From Gammaproteobacteria bacterium (GTDB lineage Bacteria > Pseudomonadota > Gammaproteobacteria > Steroidobacterales > Steroidobacteraceae): DNA of 40,453 nt. A program made the position numbers and the translations under genes. The stretch lies in the NCBI GenBank assembly GCA_030038875.1, contig JASHQW010000405.1:1-40453 (forward strand), read 5' to 3'. Below the pieces are notes generated by a model. The model was not told the origin of the DNA, made no database searches, and was given only the letters and a program-made list of their open reading frames with translations. Shown here in pieces: positions 1-8,228 of the stretch; the stretch's first letter is position 1, and every line of letters begins with the position of its first letter.

Positions 1-2
1 GC

Positions 3-3000
3 CCGATGCTTGCGGGCGCGGGCAACACGGTGACCTACACCCAGGGTGGGGCGGCGGTCGTGGCGTCGCCTGTGATTACGGTCTCTCAGGTCGACAGTCT
101 CACGCTGGCTTCGGCGAGTGTTTCGATCAGCTCCGGGTTCTTTGCCGGCGACACGCTCGCTGCCAGCACGGGCAGCACGGCTATCACGGCGAGCTACAAC
201 GCGGGCACCGGGGTGCTCACCCTCACGGGCACCGATACGCTCGCCAACTATCAGACGGTGCTCGAGTCGGTGACCTTCAGCTCGACGAGTGTGAACCCGA
301 CCAACTACGGCCCGGATATTAGCCGCACGCTCTCCTGGCAGGTGAATGACGGCACGCTCAACTCCAACACCGTGACGAGCACGGTGAGCGTGGTGGGCGT
401 GGATCAGGGTCCGGTGCTCAGCGGGGCAACCAACACGGTGACCTACACGCAGGGCGGTGCGGCGGTGGTTGCTGCCTCGCCGCCGATGGCGGTCTCTGAC
501 GTCGATCGCCTGGATCTTGCCTCGGCGACTGTCTCGATCAGCGGCGGGTTCTTCACCGGCGATGTGCTCAGCGCGGTGACGACGGGCACCGTGATTACGG
601 CGAGCTACAACGCGGGCACCGGGGTGCTCACCCTCACGGGCACCGATACGCTCGCCAACTATCAGACGGTGCTCGACTCGGTGACCTTCAGCTCGACGAG
701 TGTGAATCCGACCAACTACGGAATAGACCCGAGCCGCACGTTGAGCTGGCAGGCGAATGACGGCACGGTGGCGTCCAACACCGTGACGAGCACCGTGAAT
801 GTGATCGGTGTGAATCACGCTCCGGTGCTCGCCGGTGCTGGCAACACGGTGACCTACACGCAGGGCGGGACGAAAGTCGTTGCCTCACCGGCGATTACGA
901 TCACCGACATCGAGAGTGCTGACCTGGTCTCGGGGGCCGTTGCGATCAGCTCCGGGTTCTTCGCCGGCGATACGCTCGCTGCCACGACGACGGGCACGGG
1001 CATCACCGCGAGCTACGATGCGTCGACTGGAGTGCTGAGCCTCTCCGGCACTGCGACGCTGGCCAATTACCAGAAGGTACTGGACTCGGTGACCTTCAGC
1101 TCGACGAGTAAGAACCCGACCAGCTACGGCGAAGATTTGAGCCGCACGCTCATGTGGATGGTTAGCGATGCGACGCTGCACTCGAACACCGTGACCAGCA
1201 CGGTAGACGTGGTCGGGGTGGCGCAGGCGCCGGTGCTCGCGGGCGCGAGCAACACGGTGACCTACACGCAGGGTCACGCGGCGGTCATTGCCTCGCCGGG
1301 GATTACGGTCAGCGACGTCGACCGGCTGACGCTCGCCTCGGCGAGTGTGACGATCAGCGCCGGGTTCTTCGCCGGCGATGTACTCAGCGCGGTGACGACG
1401 GGCACCGCCATTACGGCGAGCTACAACGCGGGCACCGGCGTGCTCACCCTCACCGGCACGGATACGCTCGCCAACTATCAGACGGTGCTCGAGTCGGTGA
1501 CCTTCAGCTCGACGAGTGTGAATCCGACCGACTACGGCGCGGACCTGAGCCGCACGCTCTCCTGGCAGGTCAATGACGGCGCGGTCAGCTCCAACACTGC
1601 GACGAGCAAGGTGAAGGTGGTGGGCGTCGATCAAGGCCCGACGCTCACGGACGCGGGCAATACGGTGACCTTCACGCAGGGCGGCGCGGCGGTGGTGGCT
1701 TCGCCTGCGATCAGCGTCTCCGACCCCGACCGGCTTGACCTCACATCAGCGCGGGTTGCGATCAGCTCAGGGTTCTTCAAGGGCGATGAGCTCGCCGCGA
1801 CGACGACGGGTACGGCGATCACCGCGAGCTACAACGCGACCACGGGAGTGCTGACCCTCACCGGCACCGACACGCTGGCGAACTACCAGGCGGTGCTCGA
1901 CTCGGTGACCTTCAGCTCGACGAGTGTGAATCCGACCGACTTCGGCCCCGACACGAGCCGCACCTTAAGCTGGCGGGCGAGCGACGGCACGGTCACATCC
2001 GCGACCGTGACGAGCACTGTAGACGTAGTGGGCGTGGATCAGGGACCGACGCTTGCGGGTGCGGGCAACACGGTGAGCTACACGCAGGGCGGCGCGGCAG
2101 TGGTGGCGTCGCCTGCGATCACGGTCGCGGACGTCGATCGCCTGGATCTGGTCTCGGCGACCGTTACGATCAGCTCCGGCTTCTTCGCCGGCGACACATT
2201 GAGCTGGAGCGCGGTAGCCGGCATCACGGCGAGCTACAACGCAGCTACCGGAGTGCTGAGCTTCACCGGCAGCGCGACGCTCGCGCACTACCAGACGGAG
2301 CTCAGGTCGGTGAAATTCAGCTCGACGAGCGGGAACCCGACCGATTACGGCAGCGATACGAGCCGCACCTTGAGCTGGCAGGTGAATGATGGGACGGTGA
2401 GCTCCAACACCGTCACCAGCACTGTCACCGTGGTGGGTGTGGCGCAGACGCCGGTGCTCTCGGGTGCCGGTAACACGGTCACCTACACGCAGGGTAGCGC
2501 AGCGGTCGCGGCGTCGCCTGCCGTGACGGTCACCGATGTCGACCGCCTGGATCTCGCCTCGGCGACGGTGACGATCAGCAAGGGCCTGTTCGCGGGGGAT
2601 CTACTCGCCGCGACGACAGTCACGGGCGTCAGCGCGAGCTACAACGCGACCACCGGAGTGCTCACGCTCACGGGCAGCGCCACGCTGGCGCAATACCAGG
2701 CGATGCTCGACTCGGTGACCTTCAGCTCGACGAGCGGGAATCCGACCGACTACGGCGCCGACTTGAGCCGCACGCTGAGCTGGGTGATCAATGACGGCAC
2801 GGTCAGCTCCAAGGCTGTCACCAGCACTGTGACGGTGGTCGGTGTGGACCAGCCCGCAGTGCTCGCCGGTGCGGGCAACACGGTCACCTACACGCAGGGC
2901 GGCGCAGCCGTCGTGGCGTCGCCCGCCATTACGGTCTCCGATGTCGATAATCTCGATCTTGCCTCCGCGAAGGTGACGATCAGCAGCGGCTTCCTCGCCG

Positions 3001-4073
3001 GCGACACGTTGAGCTCGACCGCGGTCACCGGCATCACCGCGAGCTACAACGCTTCGACCGGGGTGCTTACCTTGACCGGCAGCAGCACGGTGGCGCATTA
3101 CCAGACGGCGCTCGAGTCGGTGAAATTCAGCTCGACGAGCTCGAATCCGACCAACTCCGGTGCCGACACCAGCCGCACACTGAGCTGGCAGGTCAGTGAC
3201 AGCTCGGCGCTCGCCTCGAACACCGTGACCAGCACGGTCACCGTGGTCGCGGACCCGCCGGCCAGCGCCACGGTGAGCATGGCGACGTCGAGCAAGGCGA
3301 TGGCACGTATCGCGACGCCAGAGATCGCCGCACCAAGTGTTGCCAAGTCGACCGCCGACACGGTAAGCCTGAGCGCCCCAAGTGTTGCCAGATCGAGCCT
3401 CGAGGAGACGGCGAAGGTCATACCGAGTGTCGCAGGCGCTGCAAAGTCGGGGTCCGCGCCCGAAGTCCGGCCGTCGAGCCCGCCGGCATCCGCCAATGCC
3501 ACGCTCAGCCTGGGCAGCCTCAAGGCGACGGCGGGCGAAACCGTCACCGTGCCGGTCAGGATCGACAGCGCGCGCGGCCTGCAATCGATGCAACTGCTGA
3601 TCCGCTACGATGAGCGTGCGCTCACACCGCTCGCCGTACAGCGCAGTGCACTGACCGCTGACTTTCACTACACGGTGGCGATTGTTCAGCCCGGCCTGCT
3701 GCGCATCGATGCCATGCGCAAGAGGCCGTTGCGATTGGGCGAGGGCGAGCTCTTTGGGTTGAGATTTGCGCTCGCCCCCACCGCGGCGGGCACCTTCCCG
3801 ATCGACTTCGTGAGTGCGCGCCTGAACGCCACGCGGCTCGCGGTGCGCAATCCCAACGATGGGGCCATCATCGTCCAGGCAAAGGAGCCGCAGCCGACGG
3901 CGCCGCAGGCGGGGCGCAAGCCGGCCATCTCCCTGATGCAACCGGCGCGTAGCTTTGAGCTGAGCAACGGGAAAGCGCATGCCTGGCTCGAGGATTTCCT
4001 AAAGCCAAGCGACGACAAGAACGGCACAGCGAACTCCTGGAGCGTGGTGGTCAAACCCCGGACGTTGCATTGA
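3..4073 (+). CDS. Giant repeat surface protein with C-terminal cohesin-like domain (5' end outside window)
   Basis: This is the 3' part of a large, probably secreted or surface-displayed protein; the frame is open to the window edge, and the first ATG (position 6) is only a variant of the Val that starts other repeats. Eight tandem repeats of about 136 residues fill the first 1080 residues. Each contains NTVTYTQGG, a D-V-D-type acidic motif, SSGFFAGD, LANYQ and SRTLSWQ, and resembles cadherin-like or VCBS-type beta-sandwich repeats. An Ala/Ser/Pro-rich linker follows, then a cohesin-like domain (about residues 1164-1295 from position 6; GETVTVPVRIDSARGLQSMQ). A short tail contains AWLEDFL and ends in KPRTLH. 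Repeats are Ser/Thr-rich, about 40 of 137 residues in the second unit by my count. It directly precedes export genes and is inferred to be their substrate. Adhesion is a guess from architecture. Confidence 0.85.
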   Translation, partial: PMLAGAGNTVTYTQGGAAVVASPVITVSQVDSLTLASASVSISSGFFAGDTLAASTGSTAITASYNAGTGVLTLTGTDTLANYQTVLESVTFSSTSVNPTNYGPDISRTLSWQVNDGTLNSNTVTSTVSVVGVDQGPVLSGATNTVTYTQGGAAVVAASPPMAVSDVDRLDLASATVSISGGFFTGDVLSAVTTGTVITASYNAGTGVLTLTGTDTLANYQTVLDSVTFSSTSVNPTNYGIDPSRTLSWQANDGTVASNTVTSTVNVIGVNHAPVLAGAGNTVTYTQGGTKVVASPAITITDIESADLVSGAVAISSGFFAGDTLAATTTGTGITASYDASTGVLSLSGTATLANYQKVLDSVTFSSTSKNPTSYGEDLSRTLMWMVSDATLHSNTVTSTVDVVGVAQAPVLAGASNTVTYTQGHAAVIASPGITVSDVDRLTLASASVTISAGFFAGDVLSAVTTGTAITASYNAGTGVLTLTGTDTLANYQTVLESVTFSSTSVNPTDYGADLSRTLSWQVNDGAVSSNTATSKVKVVGVDQGPTLTDAGNTVTFTQGGAAVVASPAISVSDPDRLDLTSARVAISSGFFKGDELAATTTGTAITASYNATTGVLTLTGTDTLANYQAVLDSVTFSSTSVNPTDFGPDTSRTLSWRASDGTVTSATVTSTVDVVGVDQGPTLAGAGNTVSYTQGGAAVVASPAITVADVDRLDLVSATVTISSGFFAGDTLSWSAVAGITASYNAATGVLSFTGSATLAHYQTELRSVKFSSTSGNPTDYGSDTSRTLSWQVNDGTVSSNTVTSTVTVVGVAQTPVLSGAGNTVTYTQGSAAVAASPAVTVTDVDRLDLASATVTISKGLFAGDLLAATTVTGVSASYNATTGVLTLTGSATLAQYQAMLDSVTFSSTSGNPTDYGADLSRTLSWVINDGTVSSKAVTSTVTVVGVDQPAVLAGAGNTVTYTQGGAAVVASPAITVSDVDNLDLASAKVTISSGFLAGDTLSSTAVTGITASYNASTGVLTLTGSSTVAHYQTALESVKFSSTSSNPTNSGADTSRTLSWQVSDSSALASNTVTSTVTVVADPPASATVSMATSSKAMARIATPEIAAPSVAKSTADTVSLSAPSVARSSLEETAKVIPSVAGAAKSGSAPEVRPSSPPASANATLSLGSLKATAGETVTVPVRIDSARGLQSMQLLIRYDERALTPLAVQRSALTADFHYTVAIVQPGLLRIDAMRKRPLRLGEGELFGLRFALAPTAAGTFPIDFVSARLNATRLAVRNPNDGAIIVQAKEPQPTAPQAGRKPAISLMQPARSFELSNGKAHAWLEDFLKPSDDKNGTANSWSVVVKPRTLH
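9..3252 (+). repeat. Eight tandem coding repeats of 405-411 bp
   Basis: Repeat units begin near 9, 417, 828, 1236, 1644, 2052, 2457 and 2862, and the last ends near 3252. All spacings are multiples of three, so the reading frame is kept. Parts are almost identical at DNA level: 189-309 and 598-720 differ at only a few positions. The last three units are more diverged and slightly shorter. This pattern fits recent duplication or gene conversion inside the gene. Confidence 0.9.
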
Positions 4074-4150
4074 CAAAAGAATGGCAAATGGCATCAGGCG
4101 CTGCGCATAACAAGGCGAAAATTGCTGCGCAACCCTAAGCGGAAACGACC

Positions 4151-6055
4151 ATGACAACAGTACCCGGCGGTGGCCGCCCTGCTGTGGTCGGCGCGGTCGT
4201 TTCCGAGCCTCGACTCGGGTCCTCGTTCTCGTCCTCGACGCAGGCTGGCGCCACGACGGATTTCTGGTCGCTGCTGGTCAATGCGCGAACTTCCGATCAA
4301 CTGTGTCAGGCCTGGCTCGGCATCCTGTGCCAATGGATTCCGGGAACACAGGCCGGCTTGTTGCTGCTGCACGAAGAAGGAGACCGCTATGCTGCGGCGG
4401 CCGTGTGGCCGGACCAGAAGCGGGACATGTCGCACATGTCCGGCGTAGCGCAGGAGGCGCTGCTCGAGCGGCGTGGGGTCGTGCGCGACGAGTCGAGCGG
4501 CATGGCGCAGTGCGCCTACCCGCTGCTCGGTGCCGACAAGGCGTACGGCGTGGTGGTGCTGCACGTGGTGGCCCGTGGCGAAACCGCCGTGCGCGATGCG
4601 CTGAGGTTGCTGCACTGGGGCGCCGGTTGGCTCGTCGGCCTGTTCGACAAGCGCCAGTTGTTGGATTGCGAGCGGCGCTTGAATCGTTCCGCGCTGTTGC
4701 AGGACATTCTTCTGGGTGCGCTCGCCGAGCGGCACGAGGACGAAGCGGCTCGTTGGATCGTCAACCGTCTTGCCGAGGCGCTACCGTGCCGCCATGTCAT
4801 GCTGGCGCGCGCCGGCGGCGCTGCGGACGCGTCGGTGGAGCTGCTTAGCGTTTCCGGCAGCGCGGGATTCGAGGCTCGAGCCAATCTGCTCGCGGCCGCG
4901 CGCGAGGCGCTGCGGGAGGCAACGGTGACCGGCGAGATGCAGTGCTATCCGCCCGTGTCCGATGGCTCCAGCCAGAGCCTGCTCATCGACGCCCTGGCGG
5001 ACTACTGCCGCGAGGCGCAGGCCGGTGGTGCCCTGGCGTTGCCGCTCGTGTCCCAGGGCCGCAAGCTGGGCGCGCTGCTGGTCGAATCGGAAAAGCCGTT
5101 CGATGTCGACACGCGCGGCTTCCTGCAGACGCTTTCCCTGGCGCTTGCGCCTTGCATCGATGTGCAGAGCACCGCCGGCCGCGGACTGCTCGAGCATGCA
5201 CGTTCGAGCACCCGCGACGCGCTGCGCACGCTGGCCGGACCGCGGCATCCGGGGCTGAAATTGATCGCGGGGGTCACGCTGCTTGCCCTGGTCGGGGCCG
5301 CGCTCATTCAGACCGACTTCCGCGTACGTGCGCCCGCCACCGTTGAAGGACAGCTGCAACGCGTGGCCGTCGCGCCCTTCGATGGCTATATCGCCGTGGC
5401 CGCCGTCCGAGCCGGCGACACGGTGCATGCCGGTGACGTGCTTGCGCGTATGGATGACCGAGATCTCAAGCTCGCAGAAGCCAAGGCCGCCGCCGACGAG
5501 GAGTTGGCCGATCGCAAGCTGCGAGAGGCCATGGGTAGAGGTGACGCGGTGGCCGTGCGCATCGCTCAGGCCGATGCCGAGCAGAGTCACGCCGAACTCG
5601 CGCTCGTGCGAGAAAAGCTCTCGCGAGCCGCAATCACGGCACCTTTCGAAGGTCGGGTCGTCAAGGGTGATTTGTCCCAGCAACTGGGGGCGCCCGTGGA
5701 GCAGGGCAAGGTGTTGTTCGAGATCGCGCCGATGAATGCGTGGCGCGTCGTGCTCAAGGTGGACGAGCGCGATATCGTGCATCTGCGCGACGGGCAGCGC
5801 GGTGAGCTGGTGCTGGCGGGTCTTGCGGGCGAGCACTTCGGGATCCGCGTCAGCAAGATCTTCCCCGTGGCGCAGGCCGAAGAGGGCCGCAACACGTTTC
5901 GCGTCGAAGCACAATTGCTGGGCGGCGGGTCGGCCATCCAACCCGGCATGGAGGGCGTGGGCAAGGTGCAGGCGGGCGAGCATAGCCTGCTGTGGATCGG
6001 CTTCCATCGACTGTTCTACTGGGCCCGCTACACCGCATGGACAATCGGCCTGTGA
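4151..6055 (+). CDS. GAF-domain / membrane-anchored HlyD-type periplasmic adaptor fusion
   Basis: The 634-residue protein has three parts. Residues 1 to about 360 form a soluble N-terminal region with GAF-like character, presumably cytoplasmic. One hydrophobic segment lies at about 369-387 (LIAGVTLLALVGAALI). The remainder is a membrane-fusion (HlyD) domain with a lipoyl-like half (PFDGYIAVAAVRAGDTVHAG), an alpha-helical hairpin (about 440-490), the second lipoyl half (ITAPFEGRVVKGDLSQQLG) and a beta-barrel region ending near the C-terminus. HlyD proteins bridge an inner-membrane exporter and an outer-membrane TolC channel. The large cytoplasmic GAF region is unusual for the family and could sense a ligand or contact the motor. 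The gene starts 77 bases after the repeat protein and its end overlaps the M50 gene. Domain order is visible in the sequence; a sensing role is inference. Confidence 0.8.
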   Translation: MTTVPGGGRPAVVGAVVSEPRLGSSFSSSTQAGATTDFWSLLVNARTSDQLCQAWLGILCQWIPGTQAGLLLLHEEGDRYAAAAVWPDQKRDMSHMSGVAQEALLERRGVVRDESSGMAQCAYPLLGADKAYGVVVLHVVARGETAVRDALRLLHWGAGWLVGLFDKRQLLDCERRLNRSALLQDILLGALAERHEDEAARWIVNRLAEALPCRHVMLARAGGAADASVELLSVSGSAGFEARANLLAAAREALREATVTGEMQCYPPVSDGSSQSLLIDALADYCREAQAGGALALPLVSQGRKLGALLVESEKPFDVDTRGFLQTLSLALAPCIDVQSTAGRGLLEHARSSTRDALRTLAGPRHPGLKLIAGVTLLALVGAALIQTDFRVRAPATVEGQLQRVAVAPFDGYIAVAAVRAGDTVHAGDVLARMDDRDLKLAEAKAAADEELADRKLREAMGRGDAVAVRIAQADAEQSHAELALVREKLSRAAITAPFEGRVVKGDLSQQLGAPVEQGKVLFEIAPMNAWRVVLKVDERDIVHLRDGQRGELVLAGLAGEHFGIRVSKIFPVAQAEEGRNTFRVEAQLLGGGSAIQPGMEGVGKVQAGEHSLLWIGFHRLFYWARYTAWTIGL

Positions 6056-8223
6056 CGCAGGGTGAACAGGGTGGGCTGCACACGCAGCTCGTCAACAGCC
6101 ACTGGTATCGGGTGGCCGGGGTCGTGCCCAGACTTCGCCAGCAGCTGCGTATACACGCGCAACGCTACCGGGGACGGCTCTGGTACGTCGTCGAAGACCG
6201 GTTGAACGGCCGCTATCACCGCTTCGACCGCCAGGCTTGGCGCATCATCCAGCTGCTCGACGGCACCCTCACCTTGGAACAGCTATGGCACCGCCTGGTC
6301 ACCGAGGTCGGCGCGGTCGCGCCCAGCCAGGAAGACATCCTCGTGCTTTTGGGGCAGCTGCACAGCCTGGATCTGCTCGCCTCGGAATCCTTGCCCGACC
6401 TGGCCGAGGCCGCACGGCGTGGGCGCAGCCAGTCGCGGCAGCGGCGCTGGCAGCGCTATATGAACCCGCTTGCGCTGCGCTTCCGTCTATTCGATCCGGA
6501 TCGGTTCCTGGTGCGCGCGGTGCGTGTACTTCGCCCCGTGCTCAATCGCCGCGGCGCGGTGCTGTGGCTTGCCTGGGTCGTGCCCGCGTTGGTTCTTGCC
6601 GTGTCCCACTGGCAGGAGCTCACCAGCAACTTCGGCGAGCGGCTGCTGGCGCTCGACAACCTGGCGCTGCTGTGGCTGATCTTTCCACTGGTGAAGGCGC
6701 TGCACGAGATCGGCCATGGCGTGGCCTGCCGGCTGCGGGGCGGCGAAGTGCACGACATGGGCGTGATGCTCCTCGTCTTCCTGCCCGTACCCTACGTGGA
6801 TGCTTCCAGCTCTTGGGCGTTTCCCCGCAAACGCGACCGCGTGCTGGTCGGGGCTGCGGGCATGATCGTGGAGCTGTTCCTCGCGGCGACCGCGTTTTAT
6901 CTGTGGCTGTGGCTCGAGCCCGGGACGGCAAAGGCGATTGCCTATGACGTCGCAGTCCTCGCGAGCGTGACGACCGTACTCTTCAACGGCAACCCACTGC
7001 TGCGCTACGACGGCTACTACATCGCGAGCGATGCGCTCGAGATTCCAAACCTCTCGCAGCGCGCCACGCGCTACTGGGGCTATCTCGCCGAGCGCTGGCT
7101 GCTGCGCCGCGAGGAGATGCACTCTCCCGTCATGGCGCGCGGCGAGGACCTGTGGTTTTCGCTCTATGCGCCCCTGTCGTTCGCGTACCGCATGTTCGTG
7201 CTGTTATCGATCGCCCTGTTCATCTCACTTAAGTACTCCGCGGTCGGCGCTCTCATCGCCGCGTGGGGCATCCTCGCGGGACTGGGTGTACCGCTGTACC
7301 GCGGTCTGGGCTGGCTGCGGCGCATGTTATTCGACCCCCGCACCGGCGCGCGAGGTCGGCGCGGCGCTCTTGCCTCGCTTGGCGCGCTCGGGGTGGTGCT
7401 GTTCGCTCTGCCGCTGCCGCACCACACCCAGGTTGATGGCGTGCTCTGGCTGCCGGACAGCGGGGTGCTGCGCGCCGGGCAGGCAGGCTTCGTCGGACAG
7501 GTGACAGCGCACGCCGGAGACTCGGTACTACCCGGGGCCGGGGTTCTGAGTCTGCGCGACTCGACATTGACCGCGCACGTGGTTGAGCAGGCGGCCAAGG
7601 TGGAGGCCGCACAGGTGCGCTACGATGCAGCGCGGCTCGCGGACCCTTCAAAGGGCCAGCAGCTCGCAAGCGACCTGGAGCGCGAGCAGGCGGAACTGCA
7701 CGCGCTCGAGGAGCGCGCCAGCCGACTTGAAGTGCACGCCGATGCGCCGGGCCGACTGTGGTTGCAGGACAGCGACAACCTGCCTGGTCAATTCGTCAAG
7801 CAGGGTCAGATCTTAGGCTACGTGATTCCGGCCGCCGCGCCGCGCGTGCGTGTGATCATCGATCAGCCCGATGAGGATTTCATTCGCAGCCACACTCGCA
7901 GCATCGTGGTCAAGGTGCCGTTCGCACCCGGACCGAGCTGGGCGGCTCGGGTGGTTCGGGCCGTCCCGGCGGCGCTGAACGAGCTGCCGAGCGCCGCGCT
8001 GGGCCGCGAAGGCGGTGGCGCCGTCGCGACGGATCCGCGCGACCGGACCGGACGCAAAGCGCTGATGACCCACTTCGAGTACGAACTCGCCTTGCCGGAT
8101 CAGTTCCCGTACCGGTTCATCGGCAGCCGCGCGAGCGTCCGCTTCGAGCATCCACCCGAACCGCTCATCTATCGGATGTGGCGGGGCGTGCGGCGCCTGT
8201 TCCTCGCATTCTTCCACTCGTAG
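6037..8223 (+). CDS. PqqD-like / M50 site-2-type metalloprotease / HlyD-like membrane protein
   Basis: Residues of about 44-115 resemble a PqqD-like fold (RLWYVVEDRLNGRYHRFD, then IIQLLDGTLTLEQLW), a fold used elsewhere to bind peptide leaders. A multi-pass M50 domain follows. It has zinc motif HEIGH at residues 223-227 and the second conserved motif NPLLRYDGYY around Asp325. After several membrane segments, about residues 450-640 form a HlyD-like part with two lipoyl halves and a short coiled coil. This matches the family often annotated as putative peptide zinc metalloprotease. I chose ATG 6037, which overlaps the upstream gene by 19 bases; GTG 6052, in a GTGA overlap with the upstream stop, is an alternative. 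An intact active site suggests it cleaves or handles the exported protein, though it may only form the membrane platform. It is 728 residues long from ATG 6037. Confidence 0.8.
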   Translation: MDNRPVTQGEQGGLHTQLVNSHWYRVAGVVPRLRQQLRIHAQRYRGRLWYVVEDRLNGRYHRFDRQAWRIIQLLDGTLTLEQLWHRLVTEVGAVAPSQEDILVLLGQLHSLDLLASESLPDLAEAARRGRSQSRQRRWQRYMNPLALRFRLFDPDRFLVRAVRVLRPVLNRRGAVLWLAWVVPALVLAVSHWQELTSNFGERLLALDNLALLWLIFPLVKALHEIGHGVACRLRGGEVHDMGVMLLVFLPVPYVDASSSWAFPRKRDRVLVGAAGMIVELFLAATAFYLWLWLEPGTAKAIAYDVAVLASVTTVLFNGNPLLRYDGYYIASDALEIPNLSQRATRYWGYLAERWLLRREEMHSPVMARGEDLWFSLYAPLSFAYRMFVLLSIALFISLKYSAVGALIAAWGILAGLGVPLYRGLGWLRRMLFDPRTGARGRRGALASLGALGVVLFALPLPHHTQVDGVLWLPDSGVLRAGQAGFVGQVTAHAGDSVLPGAGVLSLRDSTLTAHVVEQAAKVEAAQVRYDAARLADPSKGQQLASDLEREQAELHALEERASRLEVHADAPGRLWLQDSDNLPGQFVKQGQILGYVIPAAAPRVRVIIDQPDEDFIRSHTRSIVVKVPFAPGPSWAARVVRAVPAALNELPSAALGREGGGAVATDPRDRTGRKALMTHFEYELALPDQFPYRFIGSRASVRFEHPPEPLIYRMWRGVRRLFLAFFHS

Positions 8224-8228
8224 ACGGC

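Noticed and set aside
9-3252. Periodic repeats that could suggest a CRISPR or satellite array
   Set aside because: The period is about 408 bases, always a multiple of three, and the sequence is translated into a conserved protein repeat; there are no short direct repeats with unique spacers.
2601-3980. Long open frame of 459 codons on the - strand
   Set aside because: It is antisense to the repeat protein, is Arg/His/Gly-rich with periodic composition, and exists because GC-rich repeats keep the opposite frame open.
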